NCBI RefSeq assembly: GCF_023634765.1
Contig: NZ_JAMLFX010000002.1
Span: forward strand, 767,520-831,519
DNA length: 64,000 bases
Reading direction: 5' to 3'
DNA from: Pseudomonas sp. AKS31
GTDB lineage: Bacteria > Pseudomonadota > Gammaproteobacteria > Pseudomonadales > Pseudomonadaceae
Shown: positions 53,466 through 63,300 of the stretch, piece after piece
Layout of the letters: every line of letters begins with the position of its first letter
Position numbering within the stretch: the first letter of the stretch is position 1
Position numbers and translations under genes: made by a program
The notes under the pieces: generated by a model
The model's input: the letters and a program-made list of their open reading frames with translations, nothing else
Told to the model about the DNA's origin: nothing
Database searches by the model: none

Positions 53466-54776
53466 ATGATTCAAGCCGCCGCTACCAAAGTCCTGGTCAT
53501 CGGTTACGTCTGGCCAGAGCCGCGCTCCTCAGCGGCGAGCGGGCACGTCATGCAGATCCTCGAAACATTCCTGCAGCAAGGCTGGGACATCACCTTCAGC
53601 AGTCCGGCCGGGCCTGGCGAGCACAAAGCAGATCTGGCCGCACTGGGCATCCGCGAAGTCGCCATCGAACTCAACAACAGCAGCTTTGATCACTTCATCA
53701 GTGAACTGGCACCGGACATTGTGTTGTTCGACCAGTTCATGATGGAGGAACAGTTCGGCTGGCGAGTTGAAAAACACTGCCCTCAGGCACTGCGCGTGCT
53801 GGAGACTTCCGACCTGCAAAGTCTGCGGCATGCGCGTCACCAGCGGCTCAAGTCTCGCCTCAAGGTCAATCCGGACCAGAATGATTTCAGTGATGTATTT
53901 GCTCCGGCACTGCGCGACGAGTTCGCGTTGATGGCCGAGACCGATCTGGCCAAACGCGAAATCGCCGCGCTGTATCGCTGTGATCTGAACCTGATGATCT
54001 CCGAAGTGGAAATTGAACTGCTGATCGAGCAGTTCGGCCTGCCCCGGCAATTGCTGCACTGGTGTCCGTTGATGATCGACCCGCCTGCGGCCACACCTGC
54101 GATATTTGCAGAACGGGCACACTTCCTGAGCATCGGCAACTTCCGCCATGCGCCCAACTGGGATGCCGTGCTGTGGATGAAGAGCACGATCTGGCCGCTG
54201 ATTCGCCAACAGTTGCCCCAGGCCCAATTGCACATCTACGGCGCTTATACGCCGCCCAAAGCCACGGCGCTGCATAACGCCAGCGAAGGTTTCCACATCA
54301 TGAACTGGGCCGAAGATGCCTTGCAGGTCATGTCTGCCGCACGGGTTTGTCTGGCGCCCCTGCGCTTTGGTGCCGGGATCAAGGGCAAACTGGTCGACGC
54401 CATGCTCTGTGGCACTCCCAGCGTCACGACTCCGGTGGGCGCCGAGGGCATGCAGGGCGATCATGCCTGGCCCGGCGCCGTTACGAGCAGCGCTGTTGAG
54501 TTGGCCAACAGTGCCGTGGCGTTATACAAGGACGAGATGCTTTGGCAGGAGGCCAGTCACGCGGGATATACGCTGCTCAATGAACGCTACTCGCAATCCG
54601 TACACGGTTTGGCGCTTATCGAAAAACTGCGTTATTGCCAACAGAACTTGCATGACCTGAGAGCCAGCAACTTCACAGGAAGTATGCTTCGCCATCACTC
54701 GCATAAAAGTACGCAATACATGTCGCAATGGATCGAAGCAAAAAACCGCCATATCGGGCAAGACAAAGACTCTTGA
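53466..54776 (+). CDS. Glycosyltransferase (GT4-like) family protein
   Basis: A 436-aa protein with the two-lobed GT-B pattern. The N-terminal lobe opens VLVIGYVWPEPRSSAASGHVMQIL; the C-terminal lobe has FLSIGNFRHAPNWDAVLWM and the nucleotide-sugar region CLAPLRFGAGIKGKLVDAMLCGTPSVTTPVGAEGM with the E-x7-E-like end typical of GT4. It probably transfers a sugar in the cytoplasm to a glycan, or to a protein such as the upstream toxin, but the acceptor is unknown. The ATG at 53466 follows GAAGGAAAG. It is on the same strand as the toxin gene with a 129-bp gap. Confidence 0.85.
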   Translation: MIQAAATKVLVIGYVWPEPRSSAASGHVMQILETFLQQGWDITFSSPAGPGEHKADLAALGIREVAIELNNSSFDHFISELAPDIVLFDQFMMEEQFGWRVEKHCPQALRVLETSDLQSLRHARHQRLKSRLKVNPDQNDFSDVFAPALRDEFALMAETDLAKREIAALYRCDLNLMISEVEIELLIEQFGLPRQLLHWCPLMIDPPAATPAIFAERAHFLSIGNFRHAPNWDAVLWMKSTIWPLIRQQLPQAQLHIYGAYTPPKATALHNASEGFHIMNWAEDALQVMSAARVCLAPLRFGAGIKGKLVDAMLCGTPSVTTPVGAEGMQGDHAWPGAVTSSAVELANSAVALYKDEMLWQEASHAGYTLLNERYSQSVHGLALIEKLRYCQQNLHDLRASNFTGSMLRHHSHKSTQYMSQWIEAKNRHIGQDKDS

Positions 54777-54935
54777 TAAAAGCCAATAACAGCATGCAGA
54801 CAACAACACCAAACAAACCGCATCAATTTCCAGATTGCCTATAAATAACATCCCCCTTATAAAAACCTGCAAGCGCTACTTATAAACCCTTTCGGTAGCG
54901 CCTTTCCCTAAAACAAGTTAATGCAGGTTTAAACA

Positions 54936-55793
54936 ATGGACATTCAATACAGTAATCATCAATGGATGACTGCGACCCCCGCTATCGACAGCCTGTCGCT
55001 TTTCGAACTGACACTGCCCGGCACACACAACGCCGGCAGCGACTGGCAAGCCTCTTATCCCTTTTTCGGCCCGCCGCGCCATTGGCTGGCGTGTCAGCAC
55101 AATACGTTCTACCACCAGCTCCAGCACGGCTCCAGAGTACTTGACATACGTTTGACCTACGATGAAAAAGCCGAAGGTCTTGGCAAGTTCCGAATGCATC
55201 ACAATGGTCACCGCAACTCCAGGACGCTGGGACATCTGGTGAGCGACATCAATGACTTTCTCGCCAGAAACCCCGACGAGTTCATTATCGTGGACTTTCA
55301 CGAGCTGACCGGTGACAACTTCGATTACAAGTTCTTCAACGACATGATCATTCATCTATTGGGTCATCGACTGATTCCACGAAACAACCGAACGCTTAAT
55401 CTGGAACAACTAAAGCGTATCAGCCCTGCTCAGCGAGTCTTGGTCGCGGCGCGCTCTCACCAGCAACTTCACAGCGGTATATTTATCGATTCGATCCAGC
55501 ACGAGTGGTCGGGCAATGGAATTACCAGTGCCAGTGAGTTACAACAATTCATTGGCAATTTAATGAAGAACTCGTTCAACGTCTGGACTCCTTGGTCGCT
55601 GTCTGCCACCAGCTACAGCGCGGTCGGTGGCCCGGTGGATATTCATGCCGAGCTCGACGCCTGGTTTGATCCAGCCAAAAGTGACTGGGCGCGGAAGTGC
55701 AATATCATCAATGTCGATTTCATCGAAGAGTCGCGAATCGTTGAGTTTTGCCGCGCAGCCAACCTGCTCAAGGTGCGTCAGCCTAACGCCTGA
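54936..55793 (+). CDS. Phosphatidylinositol-specific phospholipase C X-domain protein
   Basis: A 285-aa TIM-barrel-type protein. The first catalytic histidine lies in LPGTHNAG (residue about 32), followed by VLDIRLTYDEKA and the second histidine in FRMHHNGHRNSRTLG; IIVDFHELTGD continues the barrel. This is the bacterial PI-PLC X domain, cleaving phosphatidylinositol or GPI anchors, a typical anti-eukaryotic activity. There is no signal peptide, so secretion would need a dedicated route or it acts internally. It stands alone, with AT-rich upstream DNA, in the same patch as the toxin. A glycerophosphodiesterase-like activity is an alternative. Confidence 0.85.
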   Translation: MDIQYSNHQWMTATPAIDSLSLFELTLPGTHNAGSDWQASYPFFGPPRHWLACQHNTFYHQLQHGSRVLDIRLTYDEKAEGLGKFRMHHNGHRNSRTLGHLVSDINDFLARNPDEFIIVDFHELTGDNFDYKFFNDMIIHLLGHRLIPRNNRTLNLEQLKRISPAQRVLVAARSHQQLHSGIFIDSIQHEWSGNGITSASELQQFIGNLMKNSFNVWTPWSLSATSYSAVGGPVDIHAELDAWFDPAKSDWARKCNIINVDFIEESRIVEFCRAANLLKVRQPNA

Positions 55794-55871
55794 CCGGCAC
55801 GTTTTCAGACACTGGCACACAACAACCGGAAGAGGCATGATCGGCCGGGAGAACAACAAAAGTGCCCCGCC

Positions 55872-56777
55872 ATGACCCGAACCGCCCGCGTGACCGACCC
55901 TTCGTACGAGTTGATGGATGACCACAACGGCCTGTCCATCATCTATCGCCAGCACGGTTTTCCATGCCCGCTGGTGCGTTGGCACTTTCACAAGGAATAC
56001 GAACTGCACCTGATCGTTGCCAGTTCCGGCAAGGTGTTCATTGGCGACTATATCGGCAACTTTTATCCCGAAACCCTGTTCCTCACCGGCCCCAACCTGC
56101 CGCATAACTGGATCAGTCAAGTCGCCGAGGACGAGGTCGTGGAAAAGCGCGACATGCTGGTCAACTTCACCGACGAGTTGTTCGAGAGTGGCCACCAGGT
56201 ATTCGCCGAATTAAAAACCCTGGCGCCCTTGCTGGAGCGCGCGCAGTACGGCATCGAGTTTCGCTGCAAGCGCACCATTCGCCAGGCCATGACGCTGATG
56301 CAGCGTATCGCCGACAGCAAGGGCATCACCCGCCTCGGGCACTTCTTCATCCTGATGGAGTTGCTCGCGGCGAGCGATGATTTCCAATTGCTGTCCGGTG
56401 CGACCACGCCGCAACTGGCCGATGAACACAATATCGACCGCACTAACCGCGCGGTCGATTACATCTTCAGCCACTACGCCCGCGACATTTCCCTGGAGGA
56501 AGTGGCCGAGCATCTGGGCATGACGCCGACCTATTTCAGCCGCGTGTTCAAACAGGCCACCGGGCGCAATTTCATCGAGTTCGTCAATCGGCTGCGTATC
56601 AGTAAATCCTGCGAGTTGCTGGCCGACGGCGACAAACCGGTGACCGAAGTGTGTTTTGAATCGGGCTTCAACAATATTTCCAATTTCAATCGACGCTTTC
56701 AGCAGCTCAAGGGGATGACGCCGTCGCACTATCGCCGACTCGCGGTGCAGCGCCTGACTGAACAGAACCACCACTGA
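55872..56777 (+). CDS. mtlR: AraC-family mannitol/polyol operon regulator MtlR
   Basis: A 301-aa regulator with an N-terminal cupin-like sensing domain (WHFHKEYELHLIV) and a C-terminal double helix-turn-helix (about residues 195-290: ISLEEVAEHLGMTPTYFSRVFKQATG and TEVCFESGFNNISNFNRRFQQLKGMTPSHYRR). It is directly upstream of and co-directional with mtlE, as in P. fluorescens, where MtlR activates the operon with mannitol, sorbitol or arabitol. Candidate binding sites lie at 56971. It is separated from mtlE by a REPIN pair, so it has its own 3' end. Confidence 0.92.
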   Translation: MTRTARVTDPSYELMDDHNGLSIIYRQHGFPCPLVRWHFHKEYELHLIVASSGKVFIGDYIGNFYPETLFLTGPNLPHNWISQVAEDEVVEKRDMLVNFTDELFESGHQVFAELKTLAPLLERAQYGIEFRCKRTIRQAMTLMQRIADSKGITRLGHFFILMELLAASDDFQLLSGATTPQLADEHNIDRTNRAVDYIFSHYARDISLEEVAEHLGMTPTYFSRVFKQATGRNFIEFVNRLRISKSCELLADGDKPVTEVCFESGFNNISNFNRRFQQLKGMTPSHYRRLAVQRLTEQNHH

Positions 56778-56790
56778 CACTCCGGACTAA

Positions 56791-56880
56791 TGTGGGAGCT
56801 GGCTTGCCAGCGATGGGGCCCTCACTGCCGACATCTTCATTGACTGCCCCACCGCTATCGCTGGCAAGCCAGCTCCCACA
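56791..56880. repeat. REPIN-like inverted pair (TGTGGGAGCTGGCTTGCCAGC type)
   Basis: Two facing copies of the TGTGGGAGCTGGCTTGCCAGCGAT repeat are separated by about 40 bp. The same type appears at 58444-58533. Arms match perfectly over 24 bp. Confidence 0.92.
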
Positions 56881-56970
56881 GGTTTGCGCATTTGCTGCTG
56901 AAACCAATACGCTATCGAAAGCCACACCGCTCTGAAAACCCCTTCCTTGCGTTTTCTCCGCCAAACCCCA

Positions 56971-57006
56971 GTGCAAAAAAGTATCGATCAAAGTGCTAGG
57001 GATGAT
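56971..57006 (+). promoter_or_regulatory. Candidate MtlR operator: two direct repeats upstream of mtlE
   Basis: GTGC-N5-AGTAT (56971-56984) is followed by GTGC-N5-ATGAT (56993-57006) with a 22-bp period, two helical turns, as expected for an AraC-type dimer on direct repeats. It ends 113 bp before the mtlE start. Assignment to MtlR is by position and family. Confidence 0.55.
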
Positions 57007-57119
57007 TTGTCAGCCCTGCGATTGAAGGCTGTAATCAGCGCACATTCTTCCTGCACAGGAAGACACAAAAACAATAACTGTCCTTCTGTAACCCGCCGGG
57101 TGCAGAAAAGGAGTGCACG

Positions 57120-58430
57120 ATGCAACCCACTGCAAAAGCTCTGCTTGCCCTCACCTGCATGACCCTCAGTAGCGTCAGCCTTGGCGCCCAGACCCTGACC
57201 ATCGCCACCGTCAACAACAGCGACATGATCCGCATGCAAAAGCTCTCGAAAACCTTCGAGACCGAGCATCCGGACATCAAGCTCAATTGGGTGGTGCTCG
57301 AAGAAAACGTCCTGCGCCAACGCCTGACCACCGACATCGCCACTCAGGGCGGTCAGTTCGACGTGTTGACCATCGGCATGTACGAAGCGGCACTGTGGGG
57401 CGCCAAAGGCTGGCTGGAACCGATGAAGGATCTGCCGGCCAGTTACGCCCTCGACGACGTGTTTCCGTCGGTGCGTGAAGGCCTGTCGGTCAAGGGTTCG
57501 CTGTACGCCCTGCCGTTCTACGCGGAAAGCTCGATCACCTATTACCGCACCGACCTGTTCAAGAATGCGGGCCTGAGCATGCCCGAGCGTCCGACCTGGG
57601 AACAGATTGCCGGTTTCGCCGAAAAACTCACGAATAAGGATAAGGAACAGTACGGCATCTGCCTGCGCGGCAAGGCCGGCTGGGGCGAGAACATGGCGCT
57701 GATCACCACGGTTGCCAACGCCTATGGCGCGCGCTGGTTCGATGAGAAGTGGCAGCCGGAATTCACCGGGCCGGAATGGAAAAACGCGCTGAATTTCTAC
57801 GTCGACACCATGAAGAAATCCGGCCCGCCGGGCGCTTCCAGCAACGGTTTCAACGAAAACCTTGCACTGTTCAACAGCGGCAAATGCGCGATCTGGGTCG
57901 ATGCCAGCGTCGCCGGCTCGTTCGTCACCGACAAGACCCAGAGCAAAGTCGCCGATCACGTCGGCTTCACCTTCGCCCCGCATCAGGTCACCGACAAAGG
58001 CTCGGCCTGGCTCTACTCGTGGGCGCTGGCGATCCCGACCAGCTCCAAAGCCAAAGACGCCGCGAAACAATTCAGCGCCTGGGCGACCTCCAAAGAATAC
58101 GGCGAGCTGGTGGCCAAAACCGACGGCATCGCCAACGTACCGCCCGGCACCCGCGCTTCGACCTACAGCGACGCTTACATGAGCGCCGCACCGTTCGCCA
58201 AGGTCACGCTGGAATCGCTGAAAGCGGCTGACCCAAGCAAACCGACGCTGAAACCAGTGCCGTACATCGGCATACAACTGGTGACCATTCCTGAGTTCCA
58301 GGCGGTGGGCACCCAGGTCGGCAAGCTGTTCTCGGCAGCGCTGATCGGCCAGACCACGGTGGATCAAGCCTTGGCTGCCGCTCAGCAAACCACTGAACGC
58401 GAGATGAAGCGCGCCGGTTATCCCAAGTAA
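57120..58430 (+). CDS. mtlE: Polyol ABC transporter substrate-binding protein MtlE
   Basis: A 436-aa periplasmic binding protein with a signal peptide (residues 1-22, cleavage near SLGAQ). The mature part has the extracellular solute-binding family 1 pattern: QTLTIATVNNSDMIRMQKLSKTFE, then YALPFYAESSITYYRTDLFK and GKCAIWVDASVAG. It captures mannitol and other sugar alcohols for MtlFGK. The ATG at 57120 follows AAAAGGAG. It is separated from mtlF by 173 bp with a REPIN, so it may be made in excess over the membrane components. Confidence 0.93.
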   Translation: MQPTAKALLALTCMTLSSVSLGAQTLTIATVNNSDMIRMQKLSKTFETEHPDIKLNWVVLEENVLRQRLTTDIATQGGQFDVLTIGMYEAALWGAKGWLEPMKDLPASYALDDVFPSVREGLSVKGSLYALPFYAESSITYYRTDLFKNAGLSMPERPTWEQIAGFAEKLTNKDKEQYGICLRGKAGWGENMALITTVANAYGARWFDEKWQPEFTGPEWKNALNFYVDTMKKSGPPGASSNGFNENLALFNSGKCAIWVDASVAGSFVTDKTQSKVADHVGFTFAPHQVTDKGSAWLYSWALAIPTSSKAKDAAKQFSAWATSKEYGELVAKTDGIANVPPGTRASTYSDAYMSAAPFAKVTLESLKAADPSKPTLKPVPYIGIQLVTIPEFQAVGTQVGKLFSAALIGQTTVDQALAAAQQTTEREMKRAGYPK

Positions 58431-58443
58431 TCGTCACTAAACC

Positions 58444-58533
58444 TGTGGGAGCTGGCTTGCCAGCGATGAGGTCGGCACATTCAACATTGCTGTCGGCTGA
58501 ACTGTCGCTATCGCTGGCAAGCCAGCTCCCACA
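58444..58533. repeat. REPIN-like inverted pair between mtlE and mtlF
   Basis: Same repeat type and spacing as at 56791 (TGTGGGAGCTGGCTTGCCAGC). It sits inside the mtl operon, 13 bp after the mtlE stop. Such hairpins often protect the upstream mRNA. Confidence 0.92.
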
Positions 58534-58603
58534 GGGTCCGCGCCGATGTCAGGAATGTTGTCTTTCCTGAACATGTTTCTGCACCCAATTGGTTGTGATC
58601 ACC

Positions 58604-59530
58604 ATGAATACTTCAACTGCCAAAGCCCACCTCGACCTGTCGCAACCTGCGCGCAAGGTCCGCGTACGCAATCCCGGCTGGTTTCTGGTCAGCCCTTCGG
58701 TGGCCCTGTTGCTGCTGTGGATGATCGTGCCGCTGGGCATGACCATCTACTTTTCGATGATCCGCTACAACCTGCTCTACCCCGGTGAAAACCAGTTCGT
58801 CGGGCTGGAGAACTTCACCTATTTCCTGACCGACTCGGGCTTCATGCCCGGTGCCACCAACACGCTGCTGCTGGTCGGTAGCGTGTTGCTGATCAGCGTG
58901 GTCTTCGGCGTGCTGATCAGTGCCTTGCTGGAGGCCAGTGAGTTCCTCGGTCGCGGCATCGTGCGGGTCATGCTGATTTCGCCGTTCTTCATCATGCCCA
59001 CGGTCGGTGCGCTGATCTGGAAGAACCTGATTTTCCATCCGGTCTCGGGGATCCTCGCCTACATCTGGAAGCTGTTCGGCGCGCAACCGGTGGACTGGCT
59101 GGCGCACTACCCGCTGCTGTCGATCATCATCATTGTCTCGTGGCAATGGCTGCCCTTCGCCATTCTGATTCTGATGACGGCCATGCAGTCCCTCGATCAG
59201 GAACAGAAAGAAGCCGCGCGCCTCGACGGTGCGGGGCCGATCGCAATCTTCTGGCACCTGACCCTGCCGCATCTGGCACGGCCGATTGCCGTGGTGGTGA
59301 TGATCGAAACGATCTTCCTGCTGTCGGTGTTCGCCGAGATTTTCACCACCACCAACGGCGGCCCCGGATACGCCTCGACCAACCTCGCTTACCTGATCTA
59401 CAACCAGGCGCTGGTGCAGTTCGACGTCGGCATGGCCTCGGCGGGCGGCTTGATTGCCGTGGTCATCGCCAATATTGCCGCGATCATTCTGGTACGGATG
59501 ATCGGCAAAAACCTGACTGACAAAGCCTGA
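58604..59530 (+). CDS. mtlF: Polyol ABC transporter permease MtlF
   Basis: A 308-aa permease (MalF-like) with six membrane helices, the first at about residues 28-50. The cytoplasmic EAA loop reads EAARLDGAGPIAIFWHLTLP, the contact with the ATPase. The ATG at 58604 is chosen over codons upstream because it gives a hydrophilic family-like N-terminus (MNTSTAKAHL). It is followed 8 bp later by mtlG. Confidence 0.93.
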   Translation: MNTSTAKAHLDLSQPARKVRVRNPGWFLVSPSVALLLLWMIVPLGMTIYFSMIRYNLLYPGENQFVGLENFTYFLTDSGFMPGATNTLLLVGSVLLISVVFGVLISALLEASEFLGRGIVRVMLISPFFIMPTVGALIWKNLIFHPVSGILAYIWKLFGAQPVDWLAHYPLLSIIIIVSWQWLPFAILILMTAMQSLDQEQKEAARLDGAGPIAIFWHLTLPHLARPIAVVVMIETIFLLSVFAEIFTTTNGGPGYASTNLAYLIYNQALVQFDVGMASAGGLIAVVIANIAAIILVRMIGKNLTDKA

Positions 59531-59538
59531 GGCCTGCC

Positions 59539-60369
<831 letters not shown>

Positions 60370-60381
60370 AGATTGAAAAGC

Positions 60382-60470
60382 AAAAGATCGCAGCCTTCGG
60401 CAGCTCCTACTCGGAATGTCGTATCGGCATAACTCTCCTGTAGGAGCTGCCGCAGGCTGCGATCTTTTGA
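60382..60470. repeat. REPIN-like inverted pair between mtlG and mtlK
   Basis: Facing copies of the AAAGATCGCAGCCTTCGGCAGCTCCTAC repeat, a type also found at 34195 and 42098, lie in the mtlG-mtlK gap. The copies differ by one or two bases (CTTCGGCAG against CTGCGGCAG). Confidence 0.92.
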
Positions 60471-60504
60471 TCTTAAAAAAACAACAATGCGGAGGCCCAT
60501 CATC

Positions 60505-61608
<1,104 letters not shown>

Positions 61609-61623
61609 TTTCGAGAATCCCCG

Positions 61624-63096
61624 ATGAAACTCAACCAACAGAACCTCCATCGTCTGGCCGCTGAAGTACAACTGCCGGCCTACAGCCTCAGCGACACCCG
61701 CCAGGGCATCGCGCACATTGGTGTCGGCGGCTTCCATCGCGCGCATCAGGCGTATTACACCGATGCGCTGATGAACACCGGCGAAGCCCTCGACTGGGCC
61801 ATTTGCGGCGTTGGCCTGCGCGCCGAGGACCGCCGCGCCCGCGACGACCTCAAGGAGCAGGATTACCTGTTCACCCTGTTCGAACTCGGCGACAGCGACG
61901 ACACCGAAGTCCGCGTGATCGGTGCGATTCGCGACATGTTGCTGGCCGAGGATAGCGCTCAGGCGTTGATCGACAAACTCGCCGACCCACAGATTCGCAT
62001 CGTCTCGCTGACCATCACCGAGGGCGGTTACTGCATCGATGACAGTAACGGCGAATTCATGGCCCACCTGCCGCAGATCCAGCATGACCTGGCCCATCCC
62101 GAGGCACCGAAAACCGTGTTCGGCTTCTTGTGTGCCGCCCTGGAAAAACGCCGTGCGGCGGGCATTCCGGCGTTTACCGTGATGTCTTGCGATAACCTGC
62201 CGCACAATGGCGCCGTGACGCGCAAGGCGCTGCTGGCGTTTGCCACATTGCGCGATAGCAATCTGTGCAGCTGGATCGACGCCAACGTCAGTTTCCCCAA
62301 CGCCATGGTCGATCGCATCACACCGATGACCAGCACTGCCCATCGCCTGCAACTGGCCGACAAACACGGCGTCGACGATGCCTGGCCGGTGGTCTGCGAG
62401 CCATTCGTGCAATGGGTGCTGGAGGACAAATTCGTCAACGGTCGCCCTGCCTGGGAAAAGGTCGGCGTGCAGTTCACCGACGATGTTTCGCCCTATGAAG
62501 AAATGAAGATCAAACTGCTCAACGGCAGCCACTTGGCGCTGACGTATCTGGGCTTTTTGAAGGGTTATCGGTTTGTTCACGAAACCATGAACGACCCGCT
62601 GTTCGTGCGTTACATGCGCGCTTATATGGATCTGGACGTGACCCCGCAGTTGGCGCCGGTGCCGGGCATCGACCTGACGGATTACAAAAACACGCTGGTG
62701 GCGCGCTTCTCCAATCAGGCGATTGCCGATCAACTGGAGCGGGTCTGCTCAGACGGCTCGTCGAAGTTTCCCAAGTTCACCATTCCTACCATCAACCGGT
62801 TGATTGCCGATGGGCAGGAAACCAAGCGCGCGGCGTTGGTGGTGGCGGCGTGGGCGTTGTATTTGAAAGGTGTGGACGAGAATGGTGACACCTATTCGAT
62901 CCCCGATCCGCGCGCGGCGTTTTGTCAGGCGTTGGTGGCAGACGATGCTTTAATCACCCAGCGGTTGTTGGCGGTCGAGGAGATTTTCGGCACGGCGATC
63001 CCGCGTTCGGCGGAGTTTGTCGCGGCGCTTGAGTGGTGCTGCAACAGCTTGCGTGAAGAGGGTGTGACGCGGACTTTGCAGCGGATTCTGGATTGA
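61624..63096 (+). CDS. mtlD: Mannitol 2-dehydrogenase MtlD
   Basis: A 490-aa polyol-specific long-chain dehydrogenase that oxidises mannitol to fructose with NAD+ (and D-arabitol to xylulose, sorbitol to fructose). The N-terminal nucleotide-binding part opens IAHIGVGGFHRAHQAYY. The catalytic triad Lys295, Asn300 and His303 is in MKIKLLNGSHLALTYLG, at the same numbers as recalled for the P. fluorescens enzyme. Third-domain TIPTINRLIADG also fits. The following spacer holds large GC-rich repeats. Xylulose made from arabitol would feed MtlY and, through xylulose 5-phosphate, phosphoketolase encoded at 18776-21145. Confidence 0.95.
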   Translation: MKLNQQNLHRLAAEVQLPAYSLSDTRQGIAHIGVGGFHRAHQAYYTDALMNTGEALDWAICGVGLRAEDRRARDDLKEQDYLFTLFELGDSDDTEVRVIGAIRDMLLAEDSAQALIDKLADPQIRIVSLTITEGGYCIDDSNGEFMAHLPQIQHDLAHPEAPKTVFGFLCAALEKRRAAGIPAFTVMSCDNLPHNGAVTRKALLAFATLRDSNLCSWIDANVSFPNAMVDRITPMTSTAHRLQLADKHGVDDAWPVVCEPFVQWVLEDKFVNGRPAWEKVGVQFTDDVSPYEEMKIKLLNGSHLALTYLGFLKGYRFVHETMNDPLFVRYMRAYMDLDVTPQLAPVPGIDLTDYKNTLVARFSNQAIADQLERVCSDGSSKFPKFTIPTINRLIADGQETKRAALVVAAWALYLKGVDENGDTYSIPDPRAAFCQALVADDALITQRLLAVEEIFGTAIPRSAEFVAALEWCCNSLREEGVTRTLQRILD

Positions 63097-63103
63097 AAAG
63101 CCC

Positions 63104-63140
63104 CTAACCCTAGCCCTCTCCCGGAGGGAGAGGGAACTGA
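63104..63140. repeat. Hairpin-forming repeat after mtlD (CCCTCTCCC type)
   Basis: The CCCTCTCC/GGAGAGGG hairpin with flanking CCCTAGC is the type commonly dispersed in Pseudomonas intergenic regions. A second, larger relative lies inverted at 63212-63260. It may end part of the mtl transcript. Confidence 0.75.
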
Positions 63141-63211
63141 CCGAGTGTTTTGTACAAGTTACATCGACCTGAAAGTCTGGAGTCAAACTCAGATTTTGAA
63201 CAGCCCCCGAT

Positions 63212-63262
63212 CGGCTCCCTTTCCCCCTCGCCCCCTTGGGGGAGAGGGCTGGGGTGAGGGGG
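63212..63262. repeat. Second GC-rich hairpin repeat, inverted relative to the first
   Basis: The block CTTTCCCCCTCG followed by CCCCTTGGGGGAGAGGGCTGG has a strong CCCC/GGGG stem. Its reverse complement matches the 63104 copy (CCAGCCCTCTCCC), so the pair form a REPIN-like unit across the mtlD-mtlY gap. Confidence 0.7.
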
Positions 63263-63300
63263 TAAGCTCTTGATCTTCACCACACCCGAGTGGTTCACAC

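Larger units (their letters stand above)
56778..57119. other. 342-bp mtlR-mtlE intergenic region
   Basis: The region holds a REPIN pair (56791-56880) that likely ends mtlR, then the mtlE promoter area with a candidate MtlR operator (56971-57006) and the ribosome site AAAAGGAG just before 57120. No gene is seen. Confidence 0.8.
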
